Assembly (NCBI GenBank): GCA_026770575.1
Contig: MU657998.1
Coordinates: forward strand, 1 to 16,346
From: Pelagophyceae sp. CCMP2097
Taxonomy: Eukaryota; Sar; Pelagophyceae
Direction of reading: 5' to 3'
DNA length: 16,346 nt
Position numbers and translations under genes: made by a program. The notes beneath the pieces were generated by a model that saw nothing but the letters and a program-made list of their open reading frames with translations, had not been told where the DNA came from and did no database searches. Of this stretch, positions 6,678-14,766 are shown one piece after another. Every line of letters begins with the position of its first letter. Position 1 is the stretch's first letter.

Positions 6678-9187
6678 ATGTTTGCGCTTCTCTTCTCGGC
6701 ATGGTTGGGCCGTGCCGCGGGCCTGGCGACGAGCCGGCGCGGCGTGCCGCTGGACTTGGGCACGAAGCCTCTGGCGCCGGATGGCCTTTACGTCGGAATT
6801 GACCTCTCCACCCAATCCTGCTCCGCCGTCGTTTTAGACGCCACGCTCGACGTCGTCTTCCGCGCGAGCGTCAACTTCGACGAGTGCTTTCCGGAATACC
6901 AAACGGTCAACGGCATGCACGCCTCGGACGGCGACCCGGGCGAGATGCGGCCCGCGTACCAGAGCGTGCGCGGCCGCGGCGACACGCGCACCGACGTGAA
7001 AGTGCCCGCGGCGTTCGCCGGCGAGGGCGTCGTGACGTCGCCGGTGGGGATGTGGCTCGACGCGCTGGATGAGCTGATGGCGCGACTCAAGGCCGCAAAG
7101 GTCCGTCAAAGGCCCGCGTCAAAGGCCCCTATCACCGCGCTTTGCAGGTCCTCTCGCACGTGGACGCGCTCGCCTTCTCTGGCCAGCAGCACGGGTCTGT
7201 GTATTGGTCACACCAGGCCGCCGAGGCGCTCGCAAAGGGCAACGGTGAGGCCTCCGAGGCTCATGTCCTCCGATGCGCACCGCCGCGGTCGCTGCGACGG
7301 CGCCAAAGAGGCGCCGATTTGAGGACGCAATTTCATCCTTGACACCCGTCACCGTCGTGGATGCGATTCCATTCACACTGCCACCGTCCCCTCAAAATAG
7401 AGCCCATGCTAGAACTAGGCCGCGGCGAGTACGAGGTCATGGGACCGCGCCCGCCCATGCACGACCGAGCGTGAGCTCCCTTTGCTGCGACACGCGTTCG
7501 ACGTTCCCGTGTAGCTTCCGGTCGTCGCTGCACCCCGCGGCGTTTTCGGTGCACGACTCGCCCATTTGGGCCGACTCCTCGACCCAACTCGAGTGCGAGG
7601 CCATGGAAGAAATCTTCGGCGGCCCCGACGCGCTCGCCGCGGCGACGGGCTCGCGCGCCTACGCCCGCTTCACCGGGCCGCAACTCGCGGCCACGGCGAG
7701 CAGGAACCCGCGCGCCTGGGAGGGCACGGCGCGCGTCTCCCTCGTGTCGTCGCTGCTGCCCTCGCTCTTCCTGGGCAGGGTGGCGCCCATCGACGGCTCG
7801 GACGCCACGGGCATGAACCTCGCCGACATTGGCGCCTTTGGCACGGCCTGGCACCCCGGCGCTCTCGAGGCTCTCGGCGCGCTGCCGGGCGTGCGCGGCC
7901 GCGCGGGGCTGGAACAGCGCCTCGGTGCGCCCGTGTTTTCGGGCACGGTGCTCGGGCCCGTCTGCGAGTGGGTCGTGGAGAGGTGGCAGCTCAAGGGCTT
8001 CAAGGGCGGCGCGGGCCACCGCGTGCCCGGCCGCGGCCTCCCTTCGCCGCTGGTCGTCGCCGGCGCCGGCGACAACCCGTGCACGGCGGCGGGCCTCGGC
8101 CTGACGCGGCCGGGCGACGTCGCGCTCTCGCTTGGGACGTCGGATACGTACATGGCCGTCTGCGCCGAAGCGGCGCCGCAGCGCGAGGGCCACGTCTTCG
8201 CCTCGGCGACGCAGCGCGACTCGTACCTCGCTTTGCTCTGCTACGCCAACGGCGCAAAGGCGCGGGAAAAGGTGAAAGGCGACTACAGCCTCCGGTCCTG
8301 GGCTGACTTTGACGCCGCTCTCCAAAGGGGCGAGCCGGGCAACGGCGGCGTTATTGGCATGGACCTCGTCCTCGAGGAGATCACGCCCGTGATCTCGCGC
8401 ACGGGGCGGTGGCACGCGCGCTTTGGCGAGGACGGGAAGCGGCAAGTTTTGCACTCGCTCGGCGACGGCGACGTCGACGACCCCGCGGCCACCGCCGCGC
8501 GCGCGGTTGTCGAGGGCCGCTTTCTCTCCATGCGCGGCCGCGGCAAGGCTCTGGGTGTTTCCGCGAAGCGCGGCGGCGGCCGAGTGCTCGCTGCGGGCGG
8601 CGCGTCCAAGAGCAAGGCCATTATGCAAATCGCGGCAGACGTCTTTGACGCAGACGTCCTCGTCGCCGACATGCCCGACGCCGCAGCCCTCGGCGCCGCG
8701 TGAGTACCGCGCCCCGCGCCGCGCGCCCGGAAGTCGAGACGCGGCCCCCGGGGGCGCCACTCTGCTCGCAGATACCGCGCCGCGCACGCCGCGTTGGCGC
8801 ACACGAACCAGCGCGAAGCCCCGAGCCGCGTCGGCGAAGGTCGGAAACCCCGTCACTGTCACGGCGATCACCGAGTCGTGCGCTGCATTCCAGAGGCAGT
8901 GTCGGAAAAGATATCGTGGCCGTCATCGAGGAACCACGGGTGGCGTCGACCGCCGCACCGTCGTGTGCTACCTCCCCCAGCCCAAACCCGACCCTTGGAG
9001 TGCATAATAGAAGAAAACCCGATAGGTGATGACCTACGAGGACTTTCTGACGTCCAACGGTGTCGGCGTCGGCGCCCTCGACGTCATCGCACGGCCGCGG
9101 CCCGACGCCGCCGCCGCGTACAGCGACGCCCTCGTCGAACGCTACTTCGACTTTGAGCAGGCTGTTAAAAAACGCGACGTATTCTAA
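6678..9187 (+). CDS. Xylulokinase, FGGY family, eukaryotic XYLB type
   Basis: Phosphorylates D-xylulose with ATP to xylulose 5-phosphate, feeding the pentose phosphate pathway. Exons: 6678-7100; 7148-7244; a long exon ending at 8699 (start unresolved, 7436 or 7515); 8772-8829; 9026-9187. Donors are GTCCGT, GTGAGG, GTGAGT and GTCGGC. Key motifs: LYVGIDLSTQS (D42, one of the two catalytic aspartates of the family), SGQQHGSVYW, SPIWADSSTQ, TGSRAYARFTG, SLVSSLLPSLFLG, GMNLADI, AGAGDNP at about 8062-8079 (the other catalytic aspartate), LSLGTSDTY, SRSW-like RSWADF, GNGG, GGASKSKAIMQIAADVF, and C-terminal GAAYRAAHA and YSDALVERYFDFEQAV. All main kinase motifs are present. The junction from exon 2 to exon 3 is one base out of phase with the most natural acceptor (GTGTAG, ending 7514). 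Using the AG ending at 7435 restores phase but inserts about 26 extra residues. The hydrophobic N-terminus MFALLFSAWLG may be a targeting signal. Confidence 0.9.
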
Positions 9188-9257
9188 CCACCCGCCGTAA
9201 GCGAGCGCCGTCGTGGAGATGCGGTATTTTAGATTGGAATCGCGCCGGGGTCGACGA

Positions 9258-10320
9258 TCATATTGGCCGACCGTAACCGCGCGCGGCGAGCCAGGCCTCG
9301 AGCCTCTCTGCGGTGGCCGCGGCTTCCTTGACCCCCTTCGACGCGGCGCGCTTGAAGAGGCGCAGCGCCGTTTCGAAGCCCGCGGCACGCCGTCGCCGTT
9401 TGCGTAACAAGCCCCGAGGCCGTAGATCGCGGCCGGCCAGCCCTGCGCCGCGGCGCGCCGGTACCGCCGCGCCGCTTCGTCGTACGACTGCACCACGCCC
9501 TGGCCGTCAAAGAACGAGGCAGCGAGATTGTTTTGAGCGGCAGGATATCCTTGCTCGGCTGCAAGTCTATACAACCGCGCGGCGGCCTCGAGGTCCACCT
9601 CCACACCCTCCCCACGTCGATAACAAGTTCCCGGGAACGACTGAGCTCCTGCGTGTCCTTGCGCCGCGGCGTCTTCGAAGCACTCGACCGCCCGCTTGGG
9701 ACTCTTCTCGAGGCCCATGTCACCATAACGGTACGCCTGCGCCAAGTACGACTGCGCCACGGCGTCGCCCTTGTCCACATGCTTCTGAATCCGGCGCACC
9801 ATCTCGGCATCCGAAGTGGGGGCTGGCGCTCGGCAGAGCGGGCATCGCTTGTCGTGCTGACGGCACTTGTCGGAGCATGCCATGCAGATCGTCTCGCAGC
9901 AGCACGCGTAGAACGTTCTTCCGCTAAATTGTAATGGAAGCCGTCCAGGCATGGCGCAATTGCCGCGCCAACCCCACGAGCCGTCGTTCGGCGCACTGGC
10001 CTTGATGTCTGCCGCATTTGCTGCTCGAGCAGCCGATAACCGTGGCGCCGCCCTAGAATCAGCTGCCAGCGCGACGTCCTCGACGATGGCGGACTGCTTG
10101 CATTGCGCCTTGTGCCCGCGCTCGTTCCAGTCTACTAGCTGGCACGCGTTGGAGCAGTAGTACCGCAGTTGGTGCAGTGCTTGCCGCCCGGCGCGTCGCA
10201 GACGCAGCAGGGCTCTGGGGCGGCTGCGCGAGCCGCGCCGAACGTCGTTTGACCGGCTCGAAACAACTTGAATTCTTGGATGCGGTGTTTGTTTACGAAT
10301 GTGCCGTTTGGCGAAAGAAG
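9258..10320 (-). pseudogene. MYND-RING-Sel1 repeat protein with two frame breaks
   Basis: Reading on the minus strand, the domain order is a MYND finger, a RING-like finger and four Sel1 repeats. The first half of the finger, CCVCDAPGGKHCTNC, is in one frame and the second, YYCSNACQLVDWNERGHKAQC-like, in the next. The join near 10163-10166 lacks about seven bases compared with normal MYND spacing. The RING-like part is CCCETICMACSDKC...CPLCRAP. Sel1 repeats (GDAVAQSYLAQAYRYG, GHAGAQSF, GYPAAQNNLAASFFDG, GWPAAIYGLGACYANG) follow. After GDGVP near 9393 one base is missing, and the rest (FETALRLFKRAASKG to RGYGRPI) is in the third frame, ending at 9260-9258. No ATG is present in frame upstream. 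Such proteins would be scaffold or ubiquitin-ligase-like, but this copy is either decayed or affected by assembly indels. It converges on xylulokinase with a 70-base gap. Confidence 0.75.
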
Positions 10321-10395
10321 TCACCAACTCGGCGGAACGGGATAACGGGTGCGACGCGCGGTCGCGGCCCTTTGGGTCCACCGCATCGCGGTGCC

Positions 10396-11810
10396 ATGGC
10401 TGCGCCGACGAAGGGCAAGGGCGGCGCTGCGAAGGCCGGTCCGTCGAAGCACGGCAAAGGTGCCGCGCCTCGAAACAAGGGCGCCGCGCCGTCGGCCCTG
10501 CGGCGCGCCGTCTTCGCCGCCGTCGCCTGCGGCGCGGCGGCCTTGCTCTGCGCCTTTTGGAGCCGCGGCGCAGACGCGCCGGCCGCTTCGTCGGCGCCGG
10601 GCGAGGCGCCGTCGCTGAACCGCGGTTCGCGGCTCCTCGCCGAGTCTCGTTACGCTGAAGCGCTGGCCGTCGCCGAGAAGCGCGCCGCCGCGCCAACGAA
10701 ATCAGGATGGCATCATCCCAGGAGCGAGCCAAGGCAACGACATTGTCGACGCTCTAGGCTCCTCGAGGCGGAGCGCGACCCCGAGGCTCATCTGATTCAG
10801 GGCCTCGCGCTCCTCGGGCTGCCCGCGGACGCGTGCGGCGCCGCGAGCTGCCGCCAGCGCGCGGCGGCGGCGTTTGCGAACTGTCTGCAGCAGCGGCCCG
10901 TGGATGAAAACTGCGCCCGGGGCGAGCTCGAGGCGACTTTGGACATGCGCGTCCCCGCCGCCACCGCGCCGGCCAAGGCGCGCCTCTGCCTTGTCGGAAA
11001 CTTTTGCGGAAACGGGTTTTGTAGGTGGCAGCAATGTTCGACAAGTACGCCGAAACGTTCGAGGACCACCTCACGCGCGAGCTCCGCTACACCGCCCCCG
11101 CCACCATCGCAGAATACGTCCTCCGAGACCTCGCCGTCCAGCCCGAAGCCACCATCGTCGACGTCGGCTGCGGTGCGTATACGTCGGCTCGTGCGCGCGA
11201 CGACGCGGCGTCCGACGCGTTCGTAGGCACCGGCCTCGTCGGCGCGGAGCTGCGGCGGCGCGGCTTCGAGCACATCTTCGGCTACGACCTCTCGCCCAAC
11301 ATGGTCCGTCGACGCAGCGGCGAATGCCCCGCCGCGGTGGCGAGGTCGCGGCAATCGTGAGAGTCGATGTAGGTCGCGGTAGCGCGCGACTCTGGCAAGT
11401 ACGCCGAAATCGGCGTCTGCGACGCGCGCCGCATAGCCGCGTGCGCGCCGCGGCCCGACGTGGTGGTGTTGGCGGACGTGCTCGTGTACCTGGACGATTC
11501 CAGCGCAGAGGCCGTCCTCGTCGGCCAGGTCGCGGAGAAGCTGCGGCCGCAGTTTTTAGTCGTCACATTAGAGGCGCCGAGCGCATCCGACGAGGCCATG
11601 CTCGTGGACAGAGACTGGCGCTGCAAGTTTGGCAAGACTGGCCGCTACGCCCACAACGCGCGATGGCTCGCAAAGCTCCTCGACGCCGCCGGCTACGACA
11701 AGCGCGCGAGCCTCGACCTCTGCGCCGGCTGCGAGCACCCGCCGCTCCGCCTCGAGAAGGGCGAGCCCGTCCCAGGCAACATCCTCGTCTTCCAGCGCAG
11801 GGCCGCGTAG
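10396..11810 (+). CDS. Membrane-anchored TPR-like and SAM-dependent methyltransferase protein
   Basis: Predicted class I methyltransferase of the group that bacterial annotation calls TPR-repeat-containing methyltransferases; substrate unknown. Exons: 10396-10992, 11025-11172, 11227-11303 and 11373-11810, all in phase, giving 419 residues. Donors are GTCGGA, GTGCGT and GTCCGT. The first intron is only 32 bases and is the least certain. The ATG has a GTGCCATGG context. The N-terminus is lysine-rich, then a single helix at about residues 37-55 (RRAVFAAVACGAAALLCAFW) suggests a membrane anchor. Helical TPR-like segments follow (RYAEALAVAEKR; DPEAHLIQGLALLGLP). The catalytic part begins AMFDKYAETFEDHL at about 202, the typical entry of this family. 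Motif I, VDVGCGTG (244-251), is formed only by splicing. GYDLSP (267-272) and VVVLADVLVYL (about 303-313) follow. The gene diverges from the Sel1 gene and converges on ybeY. Confidence 0.85.
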
Positions 11811-11840
11811 ACGTTGACACTCAACGTAGACGTGGACACT
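11806..11840 (+). repeat. Tandem 16-base repeat over the methyltransferase stop codon
   Basis: CGTAGACGTTGACACT (11806-11821) is repeated with one change as CGTAGACGTGGACACT (11825-11840), at a period of 19. The first copy contains the TAG stop. It lies in the 49-base gap between two convergent genes. Confidence 0.7.
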
Positions 11841-11859
11841 AATTTATGCCCTCTTGGCT

Positions 11860-12771
11860 TCAGGGCCCGTCGGAGAGTTTGTCGAGGTCGACGGATGTGA
11901 GGCGGATGTCGTCGTCCCAGTCGTCGAGGTCGAAGGAGTGGCTCGTGCCGTTGAAGACCAAGGCCTCGTGCGGCTCCTTGAGGCGGCGGCGCTTCGGCGA
12001 AGACTTGAGCACGGGTGCGTCCTCGACGTCGTCGAGTTCATCGGCATCGTCGGCGTCGGCGGCGGATTCGCCTTCCTCGCGCATGTGGTCGCCGCGGAGG
12101 AACCACGCGGGCGGGTTGACCTTGAAGTCCTCCAGGTGCTTCACCAAATCCTCTTCCACTAAGACCATCTTGTTCCAGTCTTCGACCGTCTCGTGGTCGT
12201 GGCCGCAGAGGTGCGTCAGGCCGTGCGCGATTAAGAGCGGGAGGCGGTCTTCGAAGGACAGCGTCTTGGCGAGCGCGGCGGAGACGCCGCGGTCCCCGGC
12301 GCCGGCCTCGGCGCCAGCCTTGGCGTCGCGGAGAATCTGGCGCTGGACGTAGGAGACGCTGACGATGAGGTCGCCGAGGTTGAGCTCGTCCTCGTTGGAG
12401 ACGTCGACCTTGCCCGGGATGTCGCCCGCCGCAAGATGGTCGTGGTTGCCGAAGCTCAAAATGTCGGTAGACTTCTTCTTGCCGCGGTACGCCGCGTTGA
12501 TCCGACGCACCGTGGCGTCCGTCGTCAGCCAGATGCCCACGTCGAAGGACTCGCAGCCGAGCCTTTCTAGAAGTGCGCGAGTCGTCGCCTTGATCGAGGC
12601 CGCGTCGATGGGAAAAGTGCGCTGCGTGTTGCGCAGGTTCACAAACCCGATCCGCGGCTTCATAGTCTTTAGAGCGCGCGACGTGGCGAAGCGCTGCGCC
12701 AGGAGCACCAGAGCCGCAAGGGGCGCGCGCTTGCGCGACATGCCGTGCAAGCGCAACCCGATCGACCACAT
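11860..12771 (-). CDS. ybeY: YbeY endoribonuclease (16S-type rRNA maturation), organelle-type with C-terminal extension
   Basis: YbeY is a zinc-dependent single-strand RNase that matures small-subunit rRNA in bacteria, mitochondria and plastids. The frame is uninterrupted. The ATG at 12771 gives 303 residues; a second ATG at 12741 gives 293 and starts MSRKRAPLAALVLLAQRFA, which looks more like a targeting peptide. Signatures are INAAYRGKKKSTDILSFG (equivalent to NxxYRgxxxxTDVLSFP in bacteria), LGDLIVSV, and the zinc site HGLTHLCGHDH (HxxxHxxxxxH) with all three histidines. After the core (ending near WFLRGDHMREE) comes an unusual tail of about 70 residues, rich in Asp and Glu with a basic cluster SPKRRRLKE. 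Bacterial YbeY is about 155 residues, so both ends are extended. Location (plastid or mitochondrion) is inferred. It diverges from the zinc-ribbon gene. Confidence 0.92.
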   Translation of the reverse strand: MWSIGLRLHGMSRKRAPLAALVLLAQRFATSRALKTMKPRIGFVNLRNTQRTFPIDAASIKATTRALLERLGCESFDVGIWLTTDATVRRINAAYRGKKKSTDILSFGNHDHLAAGDIPGKVDVSNEDELNLGDLIVSVSYVQRQILRDAKAGAEAGAGDRGVSAALAKTLSFEDRLPLLIAHGLTHLCGHDHETVEDWNKMVLVEEDLVKHLEDFKVNPPAWFLRGDHMREEGESAADADDADELDDVEDAPVLKSSPKRRRLKEPHEALVFNGTSHSFDLDDWDDDIRLTSVDLDKLSDGP

Positions 12772-12969
12772 CTCGCCCCGCGCAGCCGCCGCCCACGGGA
12801 GCCGGCCTGCCGCGCACGCGCCCAAAGAAAATCCGAGAGGCGCAGGGGCCGCGCCGCGAGGCAGAAAGGGGCTCGCGATCGCCAACCTGCGGTCCCCCTG
12901 GGCAGTCCCGAGGCTAGACGAGGCCCCACGACGCTTGCGGAGTCGGACGGCCGCCGCGTGCGGCCCGGG

Positions 12970-13436
12970 ATGATCGTCTTGGCCGGGTTTCTACTATTGG
13001 TTTCGGCGGCGCGCCGCGCCGCGCGCGCGCCCGCCTCGGCGACGCGCCTCTTCGCCGCGCCGCGCGCCGCGCTCCCGGACCGCCGCGTCGACGTCTCGTG
13101 CGTGCCACGCAAATCGTCGGCGTGCCCGGCGGGGCTGTGGCGTGACTCGCCTGTTCCGTGAGCAGCGCATTCAGGTGCGCCGCCTGCGGCGCAGGCCTCT
13201 TCCGCTACGCAAAGGCCAACGGCGCCGGGTCGCGGCTCGTCAAGCTCTACGCGGAGCGCATCACCAAGGATCTCACGGGCGGTGCGGCAGACGGCACGCC
13301 GTCGGAGCTCGCCGCGCTTGCGGAGAGCGCCGCGCCCATCAACTGCCCGCGCTGCGCGGCCACGTTCGCGAAACACGCCACCGTCCACGGCCGTCACGCG
13401 CTCCGCGTCGTCACGGGCAAAGTCAAATTCAAGTAG
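12970..13436 (+). CDS. Targeted zinc-ribbon protein with two CxxC pairs, conserved algal/plant family of unknown function
   Basis: Exons 12970-13097 and 13175-13436 are joined across a 77-base intron (donor GTGCGT, acceptor TTCAG) in phase, giving 129 residues. The N-terminus MIVLAGFLLLVSAARRA resembles a signal peptide and is followed by an Arg/Ala-rich stretch (PASATRLFAAP), the pattern expected of a plastid-bound protein in algae with complex plastids; this is inference. The mature part has VDVSCAACGAGLFRYAKANG, then SRLVKLYAERITKD, then CPRCAATFAKHATVHGRHAL and ends GKVKFK. The arrangement CxxCGxxLFRYxKxNG ... CPxCxxxFA...IHGRPALK is a pattern I recall from uncharacterised plant and algal proteins. 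The four cysteines should bind one zinc. Its role is unknown; RNA or organelle function is possible given its pairing with ybeY, but divergent genes need not share a pathway. Confidence 0.75.
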
Positions 13437-13784
13437 CAAAGGGCCCGCCGCCGCCCAAACGCCGACGAAACGTCCGATTTGACGCAGAGGGGCGCAACGA
13501 GACCAAGCGTGTACGTTTCCTATCTGCTTGTGAAGTGGCTGGATAATGAATAATGCACTCAGAGTGAGGCGTTGCAACTTTCAGAAAACGACCAGCTCCC
13601 GGTCGCGGTAGACACGGGCCGCCTCGGCCGCCTCCAGAAGTTTGTCCCGCAAAAACGCCTCTTCGAAGAGGCATGCGCTGACGTCGACCACATCGTCACA
13701 AATTCGAAGGCGCTCCACGCGCTCTACTTAGAGACCCGGTATGGAATACCGCTCGTGGGATGATGGAATGGAATGTAATACGAA
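13437..13784. other. Interval without a secure gene
   Basis: This interval holds the 3' end of the zinc-ribbon transcript and the 3' end of the Sel1 pseudogene. Two opposed frames look protein-like but cannot be assigned. On the minus strand, RICDDVVDVSACLFEEAF continues to ARVYRDRELVVF before a stop near 13585. On the plus strand, LGRLQKFVPQKRLFEEA continues to ALYLETRYGIPLVG, with a stop at 13761. Neither has an ATG, so either could be a lone exon or a gene remnant. Only one, at most, is likely to be real. Confidence 0.4.
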
Positions 13785-14420
13785 TCACAGGGAGCCGAAG
13801 TCCTCCCGGGCCCCTGTCAGATCCACAAACTTTGCGATATACGCCGCGACCTTTGTGCTCTCCTCCAAAGCGCCGGCGTGCCCCTTGGCCGCGGCGCGCT
13901 TGTAGTAGCGCAGCGCCTCGTCGAAGTCCTGCGGCACGCCGTGGCCGTGCGAGTAACACGCACCGAGGTTGCAGAGCGCGTCTGCGTTTCCCTGCGCCGC
14001 GGCGAGCCGGTACCACCGCACGGCATCGTCGTACGAATGCGCAACGCCCTTCCTGTCGAAGCACTTGTGGCCAAGATTGAATTGCGAGGTATGGTAGCCT
14101 TGCTCGGCTGCACGTCGGTACCAATGCACAGCGGTTTTAAAGTTGATCGCGACGCCTGACCCTAAATCGTAACACCAACCCAGTGCATTCTGAGCGGATG
14201 CATCGCCTTGCGCCGCAGCGAGCTAGTACGCCTGGAACGCCCGCTTGGGACTCTTCCTGAGACCGCAGTCGCCAGCACGGTCATAGCCTCCGAGCTGCGC
14301 CACGGCGAGCCCCTTTTCCACATGCTTCTGCAGCAGGTTCACCACCTCGGCAGTGCTCGAGCCGCGCGCGCCCCTCGTGGGGTACTTGCACACTCGAGCA
14401 CCGTCTTCTGAATGCGCTCG
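13785..14420 (-). pseudogene. Sel1-repeat protein remnant with an internal TAG
   Basis: Minus-strand reading gives about four Sel1 repeats. The segment before the break is STAEVVNLLQKHVEKG...LRKSPKRAFQAY. Then TAG at 14225-14223 interrupts, and the same frame continues LAAAQGDASAQNALGWCYDLGSGVAI, WYRRAAEQGYH, WYRLAAAQGNADALCNLG and YYKRAAAKGHAGAL, ending with the stop at 13785. The TAG falls where the family has Y-x-LAAAQG, so a CAG-to-TAG change is the simplest cause. TAG is also used as a normal stop by the methyltransferase and zinc-ribbon genes, so codon reassignment is unlikely. The first repeat is degraded, and the RING-like region expected upstream is only a shadow (EDGARVCKYPTRG). Its architecture matches the other Sel1 gene (9258-10320), so both belong to one expanded family. 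A translation start at the first ATG in the 3' half cannot be excluded. Confidence 0.75.
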
Positions 14421-14766
14421 CAAGCCGAGACGGAGGCCGCGCGTCGCGGTCCTCGCAGCTGCAACCTCCGTCGAGGTACCGCCTCGACTTTGGAAGATGG
14501 GGGCGTTGCGTCGCACTCGAGTCGGGACCCAGACCTCTGCGTCGCGAGGACCCTTCTTCCGAAAATTGCAGAAGTTTCGGTTCCGAACAAATAACACCGA
14601 ACGAATAGAGCGTGAAACGCGGCGCACGCCTCGAGCGCGCGTTCACTGCCGACATGGTCCGGAACCGGCGTCTTTCATCAGTGAAGACCGTGCTTTCGTC
14701 ACGAGGCATCCGTCGCAGGTACTGCTCACGAGCGGTGAACAGGCGCTCCAAGACGACCGCGCGGCC
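14421..14766. other. Interval between the Sel1 remnant and the BTB-kelch gene
   Basis: This divergent gap probably contains the decayed 5' part of the Sel1/RING gene and the promoter of the BTB-kelch gene. The frame before the BTB-kelch ATG is open on the plus strand for a long way, but its sequence lacks domain character. I see no TATA box or repeat. Confidence 0.35.

Noticed and set aside
5759..6763. A 334-codon minus-strand frame covering the COX7a-like gene
   Set aside because: It crosses exons and introns in a mixed frame and is Arg/Ser/Pro-rich. The spliced four-exon model gives a coherent protein instead.
7333..8871. A 512-codon minus-strand frame
   Set aside because: It is the antisense of the xylulokinase main exon, which has all FGGY motifs on the plus strand. 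The antisense product is low-complexity Arg/Ala/Gly.
8621..10732. A single open frame of about 700 codons on the minus strand
   Set aside because: Only its middle part is real (MYND second half, RING and Sel1 repeats, about 9400-10163). The rest is Arg/Ala-rich antisense of the methyltransferase and xylulokinase genes, kept open by high GC.
9258..14420. The two Sel1 genes as one defence or signalling operon
   Set aside because: They are separated by intact unrelated genes on both strands, both are broken, and the genome is eukaryotic. Paralogue expansion explains them better.
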